This document shows positions 1-8,175 of a stretch of 64,000 nucleotides of DNA, one piece after another. Within the stretch, counting starts at the first letter, position 1, and each line of letters begins with the position of its first letter. The DNA is from Sulfuricella denitrificans (GTDB taxonomy: Bacteria; Pseudomonadota; Gammaproteobacteria; Burkholderiales; Sulfuricellaceae). Location of the stretch: the NCBI GenBank assembly GCA_002632355.1, contig NSJJ01000008.1:100848-164847 (forward strand), in the 5' to 3' direction. Under the pieces are notes generated by a model. The model saw only the letters and a program-made list of their open reading frames with translations. It searched no databases and was not told the origin of the DNA. The translations under genes and the position numbers were made by a program.

Positions 1-103
1 TCCTGCCTCCGAATACGTACAGGTCGAGCGCCAGCATGAGCAGCACGAAGAAGATGAAAGCACCCCACATCCAGGGTTCGCCGATGGATAGATCAGTATT
101 CAT
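1..103 (-). CDS. TerC-family integral membrane protein, N-terminal fragment
   Basis: Only the first 34 codons are inside the window; the gene runs off the left edge. The fragment has a short polar N-terminus, then a hydrophobic helix with the sequence FIFFVLLMLALDLYVF, which resembles the first helix of TerC/Alx proteins (putative metal, mainly manganese, export or tellurium-resistance proteins of the inner membrane). The family call rests on this one helix and the flanking GEPWMW, so it is an inference. The start ATG is at 101-103. I found no convincing manganese riboswitch upstream. Confidence 0.6.
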   Translation of the reverse strand, partial: MNTDLSIGEPWMWGAFIFFVLLMLALDLYVFGGR

Positions 104-400
104 TTGCCTGTCCGGTTAAAGTGATTCGCAGTGTCGAAGTGCTTGGTCAGTTTCATCGCCATTTTCGAAGGGCTGCCGAATGGCAACTTGCATGACACAT
201 TAAAAAATTTATCCTACAGGCATTTAATGGTAAAAAATATTCGAATTAACATGGCATGATATTCGAGAAAAACGAAGTTTGATGGTTGTTTATGGCGAAC
301 GGGGAGATATGGGAAGCGTCTTCGGCATAAGATAAAGATTGCACGCTTGGGACGGAGGAAGTGCGCGGTGATCTCGCGTGATCCACTGGCCATTTTAGCT
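104..400. other. Intergenic region between the terC-like gene and the HD phosphohydrolase gene
   Basis: About 300 bases with no supported gene. The middle (about 190-290) is AT-rich and must carry the promoter of the leftward terC-like gene, but I see no clear -35/-10 pair. A 15-codon frame starting GTG at 368 follows a GGAGGAA sequence at 354-360 but is too short to support as a gene. Confidence 0.4.
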
Positions 401-970
401 TCAGCGGATGGGTAATCCGGGCATATTAACGCGCCCTGGCATCATGCCAGGGCGCATTTCTTCGAAAAAGCCTAAAAATGCCTGTTTCGCTTCTTCTGGT
501 GTCATCGGCCGGATGATTTCATGGCAGGGCGCAATCCCTTCAAGATAAGACCAGGGTTCTGCGGAATAGGGCATCAAATCGCGTTTTTCGGTTGCCAGTG
601 CAATCAGGTCGGCTTGCTTGACGATCGGGTTATGGCTCAGGTCAACGCCGAACCGGTCCCCGATGATGCGGGTTACGCTGTCTTCGATTTCTGAAAAAGC
701 AGGCAGCATGACCTTGAGCGGTTTCACCATGTCACCGAGATAGGCTTCGGCCGCGTCGTGCAGCAAGGCTGCAAATTTCAGATCGTCAGGTACCAGTGAG
801 GCCACGATCAGACTGTGTTGCGCGACGGAGTAGAAAGCACTGGTCTGGCCGTTGAAACGGCACTGATAGGCCAGTCCATGGGCAATGTCTTCAATTGCCA
901 CATCGACGATACGTGGCTCCAGCGGGTAAAAGCGGTTGCCCAGATATGTCGATACATACAGTGTGCTCAT
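401..970 (-). CDS. HD-domain phosphohydrolase (YfbR-like)
   Basis: A 189-residue cytoplasmic protein of the HD superfamily, metal-dependent phosphohydrolases. The signature is visible as a His in SVAQHSLIVA (about residue 52), the HD pair in ALLHDAAEAYLGD (about 71-72) and a downstream Asp in KQADLIALATEKRD. Similar short HD proteins, including E. coli YfbR and phage homologues, act on nucleotides; the substrate here cannot be read from sequence. The ATG at 968-970 follows an AAGGAGGCGCC ribosome site. It is divergent from the WYL regulator gene with about 97 bp between starts. Confidence 0.8.
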   Translation of the reverse strand: MSTLYVSTYLGNRFYPLEPRIVDVAIEDIAHGLAYQCRFNGQTSAFYSVAQHSLIVASLVPDDLKFAALLHDAAEAYLGDMVKPLKVMLPAFSEIEDSVTRIIGDRFGVDLSHNPIVKQADLIALATEKRDLMPYSAEPWSYLEGIAPCHEIIRPMTPEEAKQAFLGFFEEMRPGMMPGRVNMPGLPIR

Positions 971-1067
971 GGCGCCTCCTTGGCTATGATCTGTTCAATT
1001 CGACTTCAGTGTGGCACGCTGTGGGCTCATCATGCGAGCCATGATGAAAAATCACGAAAGAGGAAAT

Positions 1068-2042
1068 ATGGACCGCACCGAAAGATTTTACCGCATTGAC
1101 CAGTTGATGGCCGAGTATAAGGTGGTGCCACTGGGCACTTTCCTGAGCGAGCTGGGTATCTCGAGAGCTACATTCAAGCGCGATCTGGAATATTTACGCG
1201 ACCGGCTCAATGCGCCCATTGAATGGGATCGCGATGCGGGTGGGTATCGCTTCGGCAAGGCCGATATCCTGGCCCCGAAGTACGAATTGCCGGGCCTGTG
1301 GTTCAACGCCTCTGAGATTCACGCCTTGCTCACCATGCAGCAGCTCCTCGCCAATCTGCAGCCGGGGTTGCTCGGGCCGCATATCCAGCCCCTCCAGTCG
1401 CGCCTCAACCAGTTGCTGGATAGCGGTGATCATTCTGCCGAAGAGGTCCAGCAGCGCATCAAGATCCTGCATGCTGCGGCGCGAAGTGTGACTTCGGATA
1501 ATTTTGAACTGGTGAGCCATGCGCTGCTCAAGCGCCAGCGCCTGCAAATTACCCACTACAGCCGCAGCAACGACCAGCAGACGGAGCGGGAGATTTCGCC
1601 GCAACGGCTGGTGTACTACCGCGACAACTGGTATCTCGATGCCTGGTGCCATCTCAGGAAAGGGCTCAGGAGTTTTTCCGTAGATACCATCAGAAAAGCG
1701 GTGATGCTTGAGCGCGCTGCCAAGGCGGTGTCGAACGGGCAGCTCGATGAAACCCTGGGTAGCGGATACGGTATTTTTTCCGGTAAGGCAATGTACCGGG
1801 CGGTGCTCAAATTCACTCCGGAGCGGGCACGCTGGGTGTCTCAGGAGCAGTGGCATCCGAAACAAAAGGGGCAGCTGGAAAAGGATGGTGCCTATGTGCT
1901 GGAAATTCCCTACAGCGACGACCGTGAACTGGTGATGGATATCCTCAAATATGGTCCTGATGTGGAAGTGCTCGCCCCGGATGTTCTGCGCGAGCGGGTC
2001 AGGAAACTGCTCAAGGCTGCCTGTTCACGGTATGGCAAGTAG
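1068..2042 (+). CDS. WYL-domain transcriptional regulator
   Basis: A 324-residue protein with an N-terminal DeoR/HTH_11-like helix-turn-helix (LGTFLSELGISRATFKRDLEYL, split by key residues 20-45) and a central WYL domain (LVYYRDNWYLDAWCHL, about 185-205, with the R-S-F-S-V-D-T-I-R segment after it), followed by a WCX-type C-terminal region. Family members sense ligands, often nucleic acid or nucleotides, and repress or activate neighbouring genes. I chose ATG 1068 over the upstream ATG at 1011 because GAAAGAGGA precedes it at the right distance and the HTH starts at once. The small DUF4258-like gene follows about 80 bp later. Confidence 0.85.
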   Translation: MDRTERFYRIDQLMAEYKVVPLGTFLSELGISRATFKRDLEYLRDRLNAPIEWDRDAGGYRFGKADILAPKYELPGLWFNASEIHALLTMQQLLANLQPGLLGPHIQPLQSRLNQLLDSGDHSAEEVQQRIKILHAAARSVTSDNFELVSHALLKRQRLQITHYSRSNDQQTEREISPQRLVYYRDNWYLDAWCHLRKGLRSFSVDTIRKAVMLERAAKAVSNGQLDETLGSGYGIFSGKAMYRAVLKFTPERARWVSQEQWHPKQKGQLEKDGAYVLEIPYSDDRELVMDILKYGPDVEVLAPDVLRERVRKLLKAACSRYGK

Positions 2043-2125
2043 TTATGACGGGCTCACTCTGCGAGCCCGTATACATGCAGACTTGCATCACGGCGACCCA
2101 TCCGGGTCGGATTAAGGAGAACGTG

Positions 2126-2383
2126 ATGAAACTGGGAAAAATCAGCAGCCATGCCCGCGTAAAAATGCGCCAGTGGGGAATCAGTGAAGCGGCTTTACAG
2201 AACCTGCTGGCAGGCGGGCGCGTGGAGCAGGACCATGTGGGCGGCAAGATTGTCTATTTCGATCAGCAGGTGCGAGCCCGGAGCGAATTCCCGGAGCGTT
2301 GCCGCGATTCCTATGCCGTGATGGATTGCCATGGTGAAATCATTACCGTCGGCAGCCGATTCAGCAGGATACGCAGACACTGA
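2126..2383 (+). CDS. Small DUF4258-like protein
   Basis: An 85-residue basic protein. The pattern of a conserved His and Arg/Lys near the N-terminus (SSHARVKMRQWGISE), a short central strand region (GGKIVYFD) and a C-terminal GEIITVGSR strand resembles DUF4258, a fold related to small toxin-like RelE/HicA-sized proteins; no function is established from this. The ATG at 2126 has AAGGAGA at 2114-2120, which decides the start against the longer frame from 2045. It lies just after the WYL regulator on the same strand and may be co-transcribed. Confidence 0.6.
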   Translation: MKLGKISSHARVKMRQWGISEAALQNLLAGGRVEQDHVGGKIVYFDQQVRARSEFPERCRDSYAVMDCHGEIITVGSRFSRIRRH

Positions 2384-2466
2384 AGCGGTTCCGGGGGGAT
2401 TGGAGCTGCGCGGCGGGATTTGCGCTGGCAGGTTATCATAGTGGGCCCTGTCACAGGAGTTTTAGC

Positions 2467-2523
2467 GTGATTTTTGTCTCTGCTTTCTTGAATGGCGTTT
2501 GTCTGGTGCAGTTCAGACCATGA
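2467..2523 (+). CDS. Possible 18-codon leader peptide upstream of the nuclease gene
   Basis: A GTG at 2467 sits 7-8 bases after an AGGAG (2455-2459) and opens a frame of 18 codons whose TGA overlaps the ATG of the nuclease as ATGA (2520-2523). The peptide would be hydrophobic at its start (VIFVSAFLNGVCLV). The nuclease start itself has no good ribosome site, so translational coupling through this leader is a reasonable inference, but so short a frame could be chance. Confidence 0.3.
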   Translation: MIFVSAFLNGVCLVQFRP

Positions 2524-3950
2524 CCGATGCATTGCAGCAACCCCTGGTATTCGTCGATCTGGAAACGACCGGCGCCAATATCAGCGGGGACCGTATCACC
2601 GAGATTGGTATTGTCGAGGTATCGGATCACGGCATCAGCGAATGGTCTACCCTGGTGAATCCACAAGCCCCGATATCCCCGTTCATCCAGCGCCTGACCG
2701 GTATCAGCAATGAAATGGTGTCAGCCGCTCCGACTTTCGCCGAGATTGCCGGGATGTTGCTGGAAAGGCTTCGGGGGCGGCTTTTTATCGCGCACAATGT
2801 GCGCTTCGATTACGGTTTCCTGCGCAGCGAATTCAAGCGCGCAGGGATGGAATTCCGCGCCGATGTGTTATGCACGGTCAAGCTTTCGCGCAAACTCTTT
2901 CCTCAGCACCATAAACACAATCTGGATGCACTGGTCGAGCGCCATCAGTTGCCGGTGACTTCTCGTCACCGGGCACTGGCTGATGCCAGGGCCATTCATG
3001 CATTCTGGTGCAAGATACACACGGAATTGCCGCCTGAAGCCATTCATCACGCGCTGCATGAGCTGTTGAAGCCAATATGCCTGCCGCATGGGCTGGATAT
3101 CTCGACAGTGGATGACCTGCCGGAGACGCATGGGGTGTACCTGTTTTACGGTGAAAATGATGCGCCGCTATACATTGGTAAAAGCAGCAATATTCGCCGC
3201 AGTGCGCTGGCGCATTTCGCCGTGGATCGAAAACATCATCGTGACACGCTGCTTGCCCAGGAAATTCGGCGTATCGAGTGGATTGAAACAGCAGGGGAGC
3301 TGGGGGCGCAGTTAAGCGAATCGCGCCTGATCAAGGCGCTTTGCCCTGCACACAACCCGCACAGGCGGTCAGAACAAGAGCTATGCACCTGGAAACTGGA
3401 GCCCGCCGGGAATGGCGGCATGACGGTACGTCTGGCGTATGCACACGAGCTGGACTTCGGCGCCGAGGCAGGCATTTACGGATTGTTCCCCACAAAGAAG
3501 AAAGCCGTGGAAGCGCTGCGCGAAATCGCAACCGCGCATCGGCTGTGCCTGATCCAGTTGGGCCTCGAAAGTTCAGTGCAGGGAAAACGCGCTCCCTGCA
3601 CGGCCTATCCCCATTCGCATTGCAAAGGACTGTGTCTAGGCAAGGAAGCGCCCGGCCAGCACGACATTCGCCTCATGGGCGCGCTGGCCCGTATGCAGGT
3701 GCAGATCTGGCCTTTCCCTGGGCCGGTGGGGATAAGGGAGACAGCAAGCTGGGGCGGGCTAACGGAAATACATCTGATCGATCGCTGGGTCTATCTCGGC
3801 TCGTTCAAAACGGAACAGGAAATTCACCATGCGCCCGGGGCTTGTTTTGAGTTCGAGCTGGAAACCTACAAGATTTTGACCCACTATCTTAAACAGACCA
3901 AAGTTGACGTACTTCCAATAACATTCGGGAAAACGCCACATTCAGAGTGA
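2520..3950 (+). CDS. DnaQ-like 3'-5' exonuclease fused to a GIY-YIG (UvrC/Cho-like) endonuclease domain
   Basis: A 476-residue fusion. The N-terminal 170 residues are a DEDDh exonuclease: VFVDLETTG, IAHNVRFDYGFL and HRALADARA carry the acidic residues and the His. From about residue 195 a GIY-YIG nuclease starts (GVYLFYGENDAPLYIGKS), with the basic NIRRSALAHF segment and the catalytic-type Glu in LSESRLIKAL, as in UvrC and E. coli Cho. The C-terminal half has Cys residues (CTAYPHSHCKGLC) seen in this fusion family. It is expected to cut damaged or branched DNA, a repair role. Start: ATG 2520 is used; TTG 2499 in the same frame is the alternative. Confidence 0.82.
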   Translation: MTDALQQPLVFVDLETTGANISGDRITEIGIVEVSDHGISEWSTLVNPQAPISPFIQRLTGISNEMVSAAPTFAEIAGMLLERLRGRLFIAHNVRFDYGFLRSEFKRAGMEFRADVLCTVKLSRKLFPQHHKHNLDALVERHQLPVTSRHRALADARAIHAFWCKIHTELPPEAIHHALHELLKPICLPHGLDISTVDDLPETHGVYLFYGENDAPLYIGKSSNIRRSALAHFAVDRKHHRDTLLAQEIRRIEWIETAGELGAQLSESRLIKALCPAHNPHRRSEQELCTWKLEPAGNGGMTVRLAYAHELDFGAEAGIYGLFPTKKKAVEALREIATAHRLCLIQLGLESSVQGKRAPCTAYPHSHCKGLCLGKEAPGQHDIRLMGALARMQVQIWPFPGPVGIRETASWGGLTEIHLIDRWVYLGSFKTEQEIHHAPGACFEFELETYKILTHYLKQTKVDVLPITFGKTPHSE

Positions 3951-4054
3951 ATTAATTTCCCGATTTTGCATCGAATCTGTGTGATATGTTATTCATTCGT
4001 CCTGTGCCTCCGGTAATAGGCCACCCTGATTTTATTTGAGTAGGGGATGATCCG

Positions 4055-4393
4055 ATGCGAAATGTTCCCAGTATGCCGCCTGTAACTCCTGCAATAGCAG
4101 ATGAAGTGGTGGTCAGGCCCGTCAGCTACCTGCGTGCGGCAAAGGTCGTTGGCGAGCGGGACCTGACCCCGCTGGTGTTTTCGCTCAAACAGCCATCCAA
4201 CAAGGCAGATATGGATGCATTTCCAGGCACCCCTTCTTCTGCGGAACATCGTCGTGAAACTGAAAGGCGCAGTCTTTGCCGGCGTATTGCCTCTAAAGGA
4301 ATGGGTCCGTATGACACACGTGCTGCGGAGGAACGCCGGAGCGGAAATCGTCGCGCCAGTGATATCACTACCCAGATTGAAGAGAACATCTAG
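4055..4393 (+). CDS. Hypothetical protein with basic RRSG-type motifs
   Basis: A 112-residue polar protein, not recognised. The C-terminal half holds two Arg-rich clusters, ETERRSLCRRI and AEERRSGNRRASD, a style of motif often seen in short proteobacterial proteins that accompany c-di-GMP or PilZ genes, but that is only resemblance. AGGGGA eight bases before the ATG supports the start. The overlapping minus-strand frame 3989-4414 lacks such support and is regarded as a shadow. Confidence 0.5.
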   Translation: MRNVPSMPPVTPAIADEVVVRPVSYLRAAKVVGERDLTPLVFSLKQPSNKADMDAFPGTPSSAEHRRETERRSLCRRIASKGMGPYDTRAAEERRSGNRRASDITTQIEENI

Positions 4394-4459
4394 CCGCGTG
4401 GTCAACAGTTGCAAGCAAGTTCTGAAATCCGGATCAGGGTGATGTTGAGCGCGCCAGGC

Positions 4460-4633
4460 TCAAAGCGCCAAGGGAAGGGTCATATGCTGACTGTGTAGTT
4501 TTTTCATGCGATTGATTTGCGCATCCATCTTGCGCAGTGTTGCCGTGCGCATTTGAGTCTTTCCCTCCGCCGCCGCCTTGCTGCAGATACGGCGGATTGT
4601 CAGCATCAGCTCCAGTTGATTTTGCTTGTTCAT
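4460..4633 (-). CDS. Small basic hypothetical protein, 57 residues
   Basis: A short frame on the minus strand starting ATG at 4633 with AAGGGG eleven bases upstream. The product is Lys/Arg-rich and helical in character (LMLTIRRICSKAA, LRKMDAQINRMKKL), with no known domain that I recognise. A perfect 21-bp palindrome lies 32-52 bases upstream of the start, which makes a regulated promoter there plausible and slightly strengthens the case for a real gene. Confidence 0.45.
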   Translation of the reverse strand: MNKQNQLELMLTIRRICSKAAAEGKTQMRTATLRKMDAQINRMKKLHSQHMTLPLAL

Positions 4634-4664
4634 CGCAACCCCTTATATGGCCAGATTGTTGTTT

Positions 4665-4685
4665 GCTTCACAATGATTGTGAAGC
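4665..4685. promoter_or_regulatory. Perfect 21-bp palindrome, candidate operator
   Basis: Two 10-base arms, GCTTCACAAT and ATTGTGAAGC, are exact inverted repeats around one central base. The size and symmetry fit the site of a homodimeric repressor (for example TetR, GntR or MarR type). No regulator gene is adjacent, so the cognate protein is unknown. Confidence 0.45.
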
Positions 4686-4846
4686 TGCCTGTGTTGCTTG
4701 CATTTTTCAGCATGTCAAGCTCATGGGGTGAGCCATGCAAAGTCAAATAGCAGGGAGGGCCGGGTTTTTTGATGCAACAGGATGAAACCTTATTTCCTTG
4801 CCGGTCAGCAGTTGCAGATCAGATGTGGCGTCGCAGACTTCCGGGC

Positions 4847-4871
4847 AAAAAAAGGGCGGCTTGCGCCGCCC
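4847..4871 (-). terminator. Intrinsic terminator of the TorF-glnK-amtB operon
   Basis: Seven-base GC arms (GGGCGGC at 4854-4860 and GCCGCCC at 4865-4871) around a 4-base loop, followed on the minus strand by seven T residues (4853-4847). It lies about 85 bases after the amtB stop codon. Confidence 0.9.
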
Positions 4872-4955
4872 GAATCCACTCCTGAGGGGGAGGGATGGAG
4901 AAATTCATGAACCCTGCGCTGCGGAAGCCGAATCCGGCCTCCGCAGATGCTGCTA

Positions 4956-6377
4956 TCAGTCCACACGCTCGCCGTGCAGGCTGACGTCCAGACCTTCGCG
5001 CTCTTCCTCTTCGGAGACGCGCAGGCCGATCACCATATCGATCACCTTGAGGATGATGAAGGAAGCGACCGCGGTATAAGCCACTGTGGCACCGATACCG
5101 ATCAGTTGGGTGACGACCTGGCCGCCATTGCCTTCGATCAGGCCGGAAGCGGTGTCGCCACCTACGGCCTTGACCGCGAACACGCCGGTAAGCAGGGCGC
5201 CGACGATACCGCCGATACCGTGCACGCCGAAAGCGTCGAGCGAGTCGTCATAGCCCATCATGCGTTTGAGGGAAGTTGCGCCCCAGAAGCAGATGACGCC
5301 GGATACCAGGCCGATGATCAGCGCGCCCATGGGGGCGACGAAACCGGCGGCTGGCGTGATGGCAACCAGGCCACCTACAGCGCCGGATGCAATACCCAGT
5401 ACGGAAGGCTTGCCCTTACCCAGCCATTCGGCAAACATCCATGACAGGGCGGCAGCAGCAGCAGCAATCTGGGTCACAGCCATCGCCATCCCGGCACGGC
5501 CGTCAGCAGCCAGGGCGGAGCCGGCGTTGAAGCCGAACCAGCCAACCCACAGCATGGCTGCACCGATCAGGGTGAGCGTCAGGTTGTGCGGAGCCATCGG
5601 TTCCTTGCCGTAGCCGATACGCTTGCCCAGCATGATGGCGATGACCAGGCCAGCGACACCGGCATTGATGTGCACCACGGTGCCGCCGGCATAGTCCAGG
5701 ATGCCCTTGGTGAACAGCCAGCCAGTGCCTTCCCATACCCAGTGAGTAATCGGTGCGTATACCACCAGCGACCAGATTCCCATGAACCACATCATGGCAG
5801 AGAACTTCATGCGGTCGGCAAAGGCACCGGTAATCAGCGCCGGAGTGATGATGGCGAAAGTCATCTGGAAGATCACAAACACGGTTTCAGGAATGTTCGC
5901 GCCGGCGTTGCCTGTCAGTGCATTAACATCAATCCCGTAGAGGAACATCTTGTCGAGCCCGCCAATAAAGCCGCTGCCGGGGGTAAAGGCCAGGCTGTAA
6001 CCAGCCACCATCCAGATAATGGACATCAGCGCTGCAATCGCGAAGCTTTGCATCATGATGGCCAGCACGTTTTTCTTGCGCACCATGCCGCCATAGAACA
6101 GTGCCAGACCGGGAATGGTCATGAACAGCACCAGGGCGGTGGATGTCAGCATCCATGCGGTGTTGCCGCTATCGAGCTTGGGTTCTGGCGCCGGAGCGGC
6201 TACTGCTGCTTCGGGTGCCGGGGCTGGCGCCGATGCTTCAGGCGCAGCTGGAACCATTTCAGACGCGGGTGCGGTCACTGCGGGTTCGGTGGCCGGCGGT
6301 GCAGCGTCTTCCGCCATTGCCGGACCACCCAGCCCGAGGACGCCCAGCAGGGCGATCATGCTAAACAGTTTTTTCAT
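4956..6377 (-). CDS. amtB: Ammonium transporter AmtB
   Basis: A 473-residue ammonium channel of the Amt/Rh family. A signal peptide (about 1-22, ending AMA) is followed by an unusually Ala/Pro/Glu-rich linker (about 24-68) and then eleven membrane helices. The two pore histidines are visible in GGTVVHINAG (His 236) and AFGVHGIGG (His 386). It imports ammonium/ammonia across the inner membrane and is gated by the PII protein GlnK encoded just upstream. The ATG at 6377 has AAAAGGAGC before it; a longer frame upstream overlaps glnK and is not used. Confidence 0.95.
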   Translation of the reverse strand: MKKLFSMIALLGVLGLGGPAMAEDAAPPATEPAVTAPASEMVPAAPEASAPAPAPEAAVAAPAPEPKLDSGNTAWMLTSTALVLFMTIPGLALFYGGMVRKKNVLAIMMQSFAIAALMSIIWMVAGYSLAFTPGSGFIGGLDKMFLYGIDVNALTGNAGANIPETVFVIFQMTFAIITPALITGAFADRMKFSAMMWFMGIWSLVVYAPITHWVWEGTGWLFTKGILDYAGGTVVHINAGVAGLVIAIMLGKRIGYGKEPMAPHNLTLTLIGAAMLWVGWFGFNAGSALAADGRAGMAMAVTQIAAAAAALSWMFAEWLGKGKPSVLGIASGAVGGLVAITPAAGFVAPMGALIIGLVSGVICFWGATSLKRMMGYDDSLDAFGVHGIGGIVGALLTGVFAVKAVGGDTASGLIEGNGGQVVTQLIGIGATVAYTAVASFIILKVIDMVIGLRVSEEEEREGLDVSLHGERVD

Positions 6378-6390
6378 GACTTGCTCCTTT

Positions 6391-6738
<348 letters not shown>

Positions 6739-6756
6739 CTATGCCTTGTATGTGCG

Positions 6757-7515
6757 TTAGAACGCTTTGGAAACGGACAGAACGAAGCGGCTGTCGGAAA
6801 GTTTGGTGTTGCTCGGGGCATAAACATAAGCACCCTCTTTTGCGTTGGTGTCGATGTATGCACCGGAAACACTGAGGCCGCCGCCGAAATCCTTGGTCAG
6901 ACCAATTTTGTAGTCGGTGTAACTGTAATCAGAGTTGTTGCTGACCTTCTGGTGACCAGCGTGGAGCCCGAGGCCAAAGCCGTTACCCAGATCGAAATTC
7001 GCACTGGCGTCAATGTAGTTCGAGTTCTTGCTGTTGGCAAAACCGAACAGGTTGCTGAGGCTGTGGGAGTATTTCAGTGTGAACATTTTGTAGCTACCGG
7101 AAACATAGAGTTCGTCGGTATTGGGGCTGACGAATCCGGCTGGATAGCTGCCTGGATACTCGTAACGCAGGTAACCAACGTCGTAGCTGAAATCATCATT
7201 GATCTTGCCCTTGTAGCCGCCGTAAATATCCAGTTCCAGACTGCTGCTGGCGCCGGCATCTTGCAGCCAGTTGATGTTGGAACCCCAGGTGCCGACATAA
7301 AGGCCGCTGCTGTGCGCGTAGTCAAAACCGCCTTGCAGCGCCAGTTTTTCACGGGTCTGAGAAATGCCGCGATAAACATATTCGGAAGCCAGCATGACGT
7401 TTGCGCTGATTGGGGAGGCGGCGGCCGCTTCTTCGGCCATGGCTGAGGTGGAAACCATCAGGCTGGGGGCGCTGACGACACCGGCGATCAACAGCATTTG
7501 AGTTAATTTGCGCAT
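6757..7515 (-). CDS. TorF-family outer-membrane porin-like protein
   Basis: A 252-residue secreted beta-barrel. A signal peptide (about 1-27, cleaving after AMA) precedes SANVMLASEYVYRGISQTRE, typical of the TIGR02001 (TorF, gram-negative) family, and the protein ends in a C-terminal Phe as outer-membrane barrels do. The substrate is not established. It is the first gene of the glnK-amtB operon, so an involvement in uptake of a nitrogen compound across the outer membrane is inferred. AAGGAG precedes the ATG. Confidence 0.85.
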   Translation of the reverse strand: MRKLTQMLLIAGVVSAPSLMVSTSAMAEEAAAASPISANVMLASEYVYRGISQTREKLALQGGFDYAHSSGLYVGTWGSNINWLQDAGASSSLELDIYGGYKGKINDDFSYDVGYLRYEYPGSYPAGFVSPNTDELYVSGSYKMFTLKYSHSLSNLFGFANSKNSNYIDASANFDLGNGFGLGLHAGHQKVSNNSDYSYTDYKIGLTKDFGGGLSVSGAYIDTNAKEGAYVYAPSNTKLSDSRFVLSVSKAF

Positions 7516-7574
7516 TTTTTTCTCCTTGAAGTATTAAAAAGAAACAATCAAATCCATTACCACGCCCATTCCAA

Positions 7575-7590
7575 AGCATAGACTGTGCCA
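7575..7590 (-). promoter_or_regulatory. Sigma-54 (RpoN) promoter of the TorF-glnK-amtB operon
   Basis: Reading the minus strand, TGGCACAGTCTATGCT matches the -24/-12 consensus TGGCACG-N4-TTGCT, with GG and GC exactly ten bases apart. Transcription would start near 7563, about 48 bases before the TorF ATG. The match to the consensus and the nitrogen genes downstream support each other. Confidence 0.85.
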
Positions 7591-7669
7591 GATAAATAAT
7601 TTATTTAAATCAAATGGTTGATATTTTGTCTGGAATGCGACAAAAGGAATTTGTTCAAGCTTGAGGCAA

Positions 7670-7699
7670 TGCGCCAGCTTGGTGCACCAATGCTGTGCA
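7670..7699. promoter_or_regulatory. Two overlapping NtrC-like binding sites
   Basis: TGCGCCAGCTTGGTGCA (7670-7686) matches the NtrC palindrome TGCACCA-N3-TGGTGCA at 16 of the 17 positions counting spacer bases as free. A second, weaker copy, TGCACCAATGCTGTGCA, overlaps it at 7683-7699. They lie about 105-135 bases upstream of the predicted sigma-54 start, the usual enhancer distance (compare glnAp2 of enteric bacteria). Confidence 0.75.
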
Positions 7700-7772
7700 T
7701 GTTTTTCCCTGCTCGGGTGATGGGATATCAAAAGAGTGATTTCTGGTAGACTTCGCGCAACAGGAGGATGTC

Positions 7773-8030
7773 ATGCTCAACCATAAAGTACTCGATGAAA
7801 TCAACGCCAAAATCAGCCAGGTATTGGCTGCTTCGCCTGCGGGCGATGTGGAGAAGAATCTGCGCGCTTCATTACAGGGCATCTTTTCCAGACTTGATCT
7901 GGTGACGCGGGAAGAGTTCGAAGTGCAGCAGGCGGTACTGGTGCGTACGCGCGAAAAACTGGACCGGCTGGAAGCCCAGGTGGCGGCAATGGAAAAGCAA
8001 TTCCAGGCAGAACCTGCCAGACAGCAGTAA
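7773..8030 (+). CDS. ubiK: UbiK-family ubiquinone biosynthesis accessory factor
   Basis: An 85-residue protein of the BMFP/YqiC (UbiK) family: N-terminal amphipathic helix (DEINAKISQVLAASP), the acidic-basic central part (VEKNLRASLQGIFSRLDLVT REEFEVQ) and a C-terminal coiled coil with Leu heptads (TREKLDRLEAQVAAMEKQ). UbiK assists the Ubi complex in aerobic ubiquinone synthesis, as a trimer binding UbiJ and lipid. CAGGAGG precedes the ATG. It is divergent from the nitrogen operon; a weak extended -10 (TGG then TAGACT) lies at 7744-7752. Confidence 0.88.
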   Translation: MLNHKVLDEINAKISQVLAASPAGDVEKNLRASLQGIFSRLDLVTREEFEVQQAVLVRTREKLDRLEAQVAAMEKQFQAEPARQQ

Positions 8031-8175
8031 TTACTATGCTGCTTCAGTCAGAGTGCGGAAACTAGTCAAACACCCCTGTGGAACACTGTGAGCCCAGCCG
8101 GATTATGTCAATAGCAGCTTCCCGCAATGAATCCCGAAGTCCGGGATCTCCGCTTGTCAGTACCCGTTATGTGGT

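Larger units (their letters stand above)
4634..4955. other. Intergenic region with a palindrome and the amtB terminator
   Basis: About 320 bases with no supported gene. It contains a 21-bp palindrome at 4665-4685, upstream of the small minus-strand gene, and the intrinsic terminator of the amtB operon at 4847-4871. A perfect TTGACA on the minus strand near 4706-4711 could be a -35 box for the small gene, but its partner -10 is poor. Confidence 0.5.

Noticed and set aside
104..400. Possible manganese (yybP-ykoY) riboswitch upstream of the terC-like gene
   Set aside because: TerC/Alx genes often have one, but I could not find the conserved loop sequences on the minus strand.
368..415. Short GTG frame of 15 codons after a GGAGGAA sequence
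   Set aside because: Far too short and without any supporting context.
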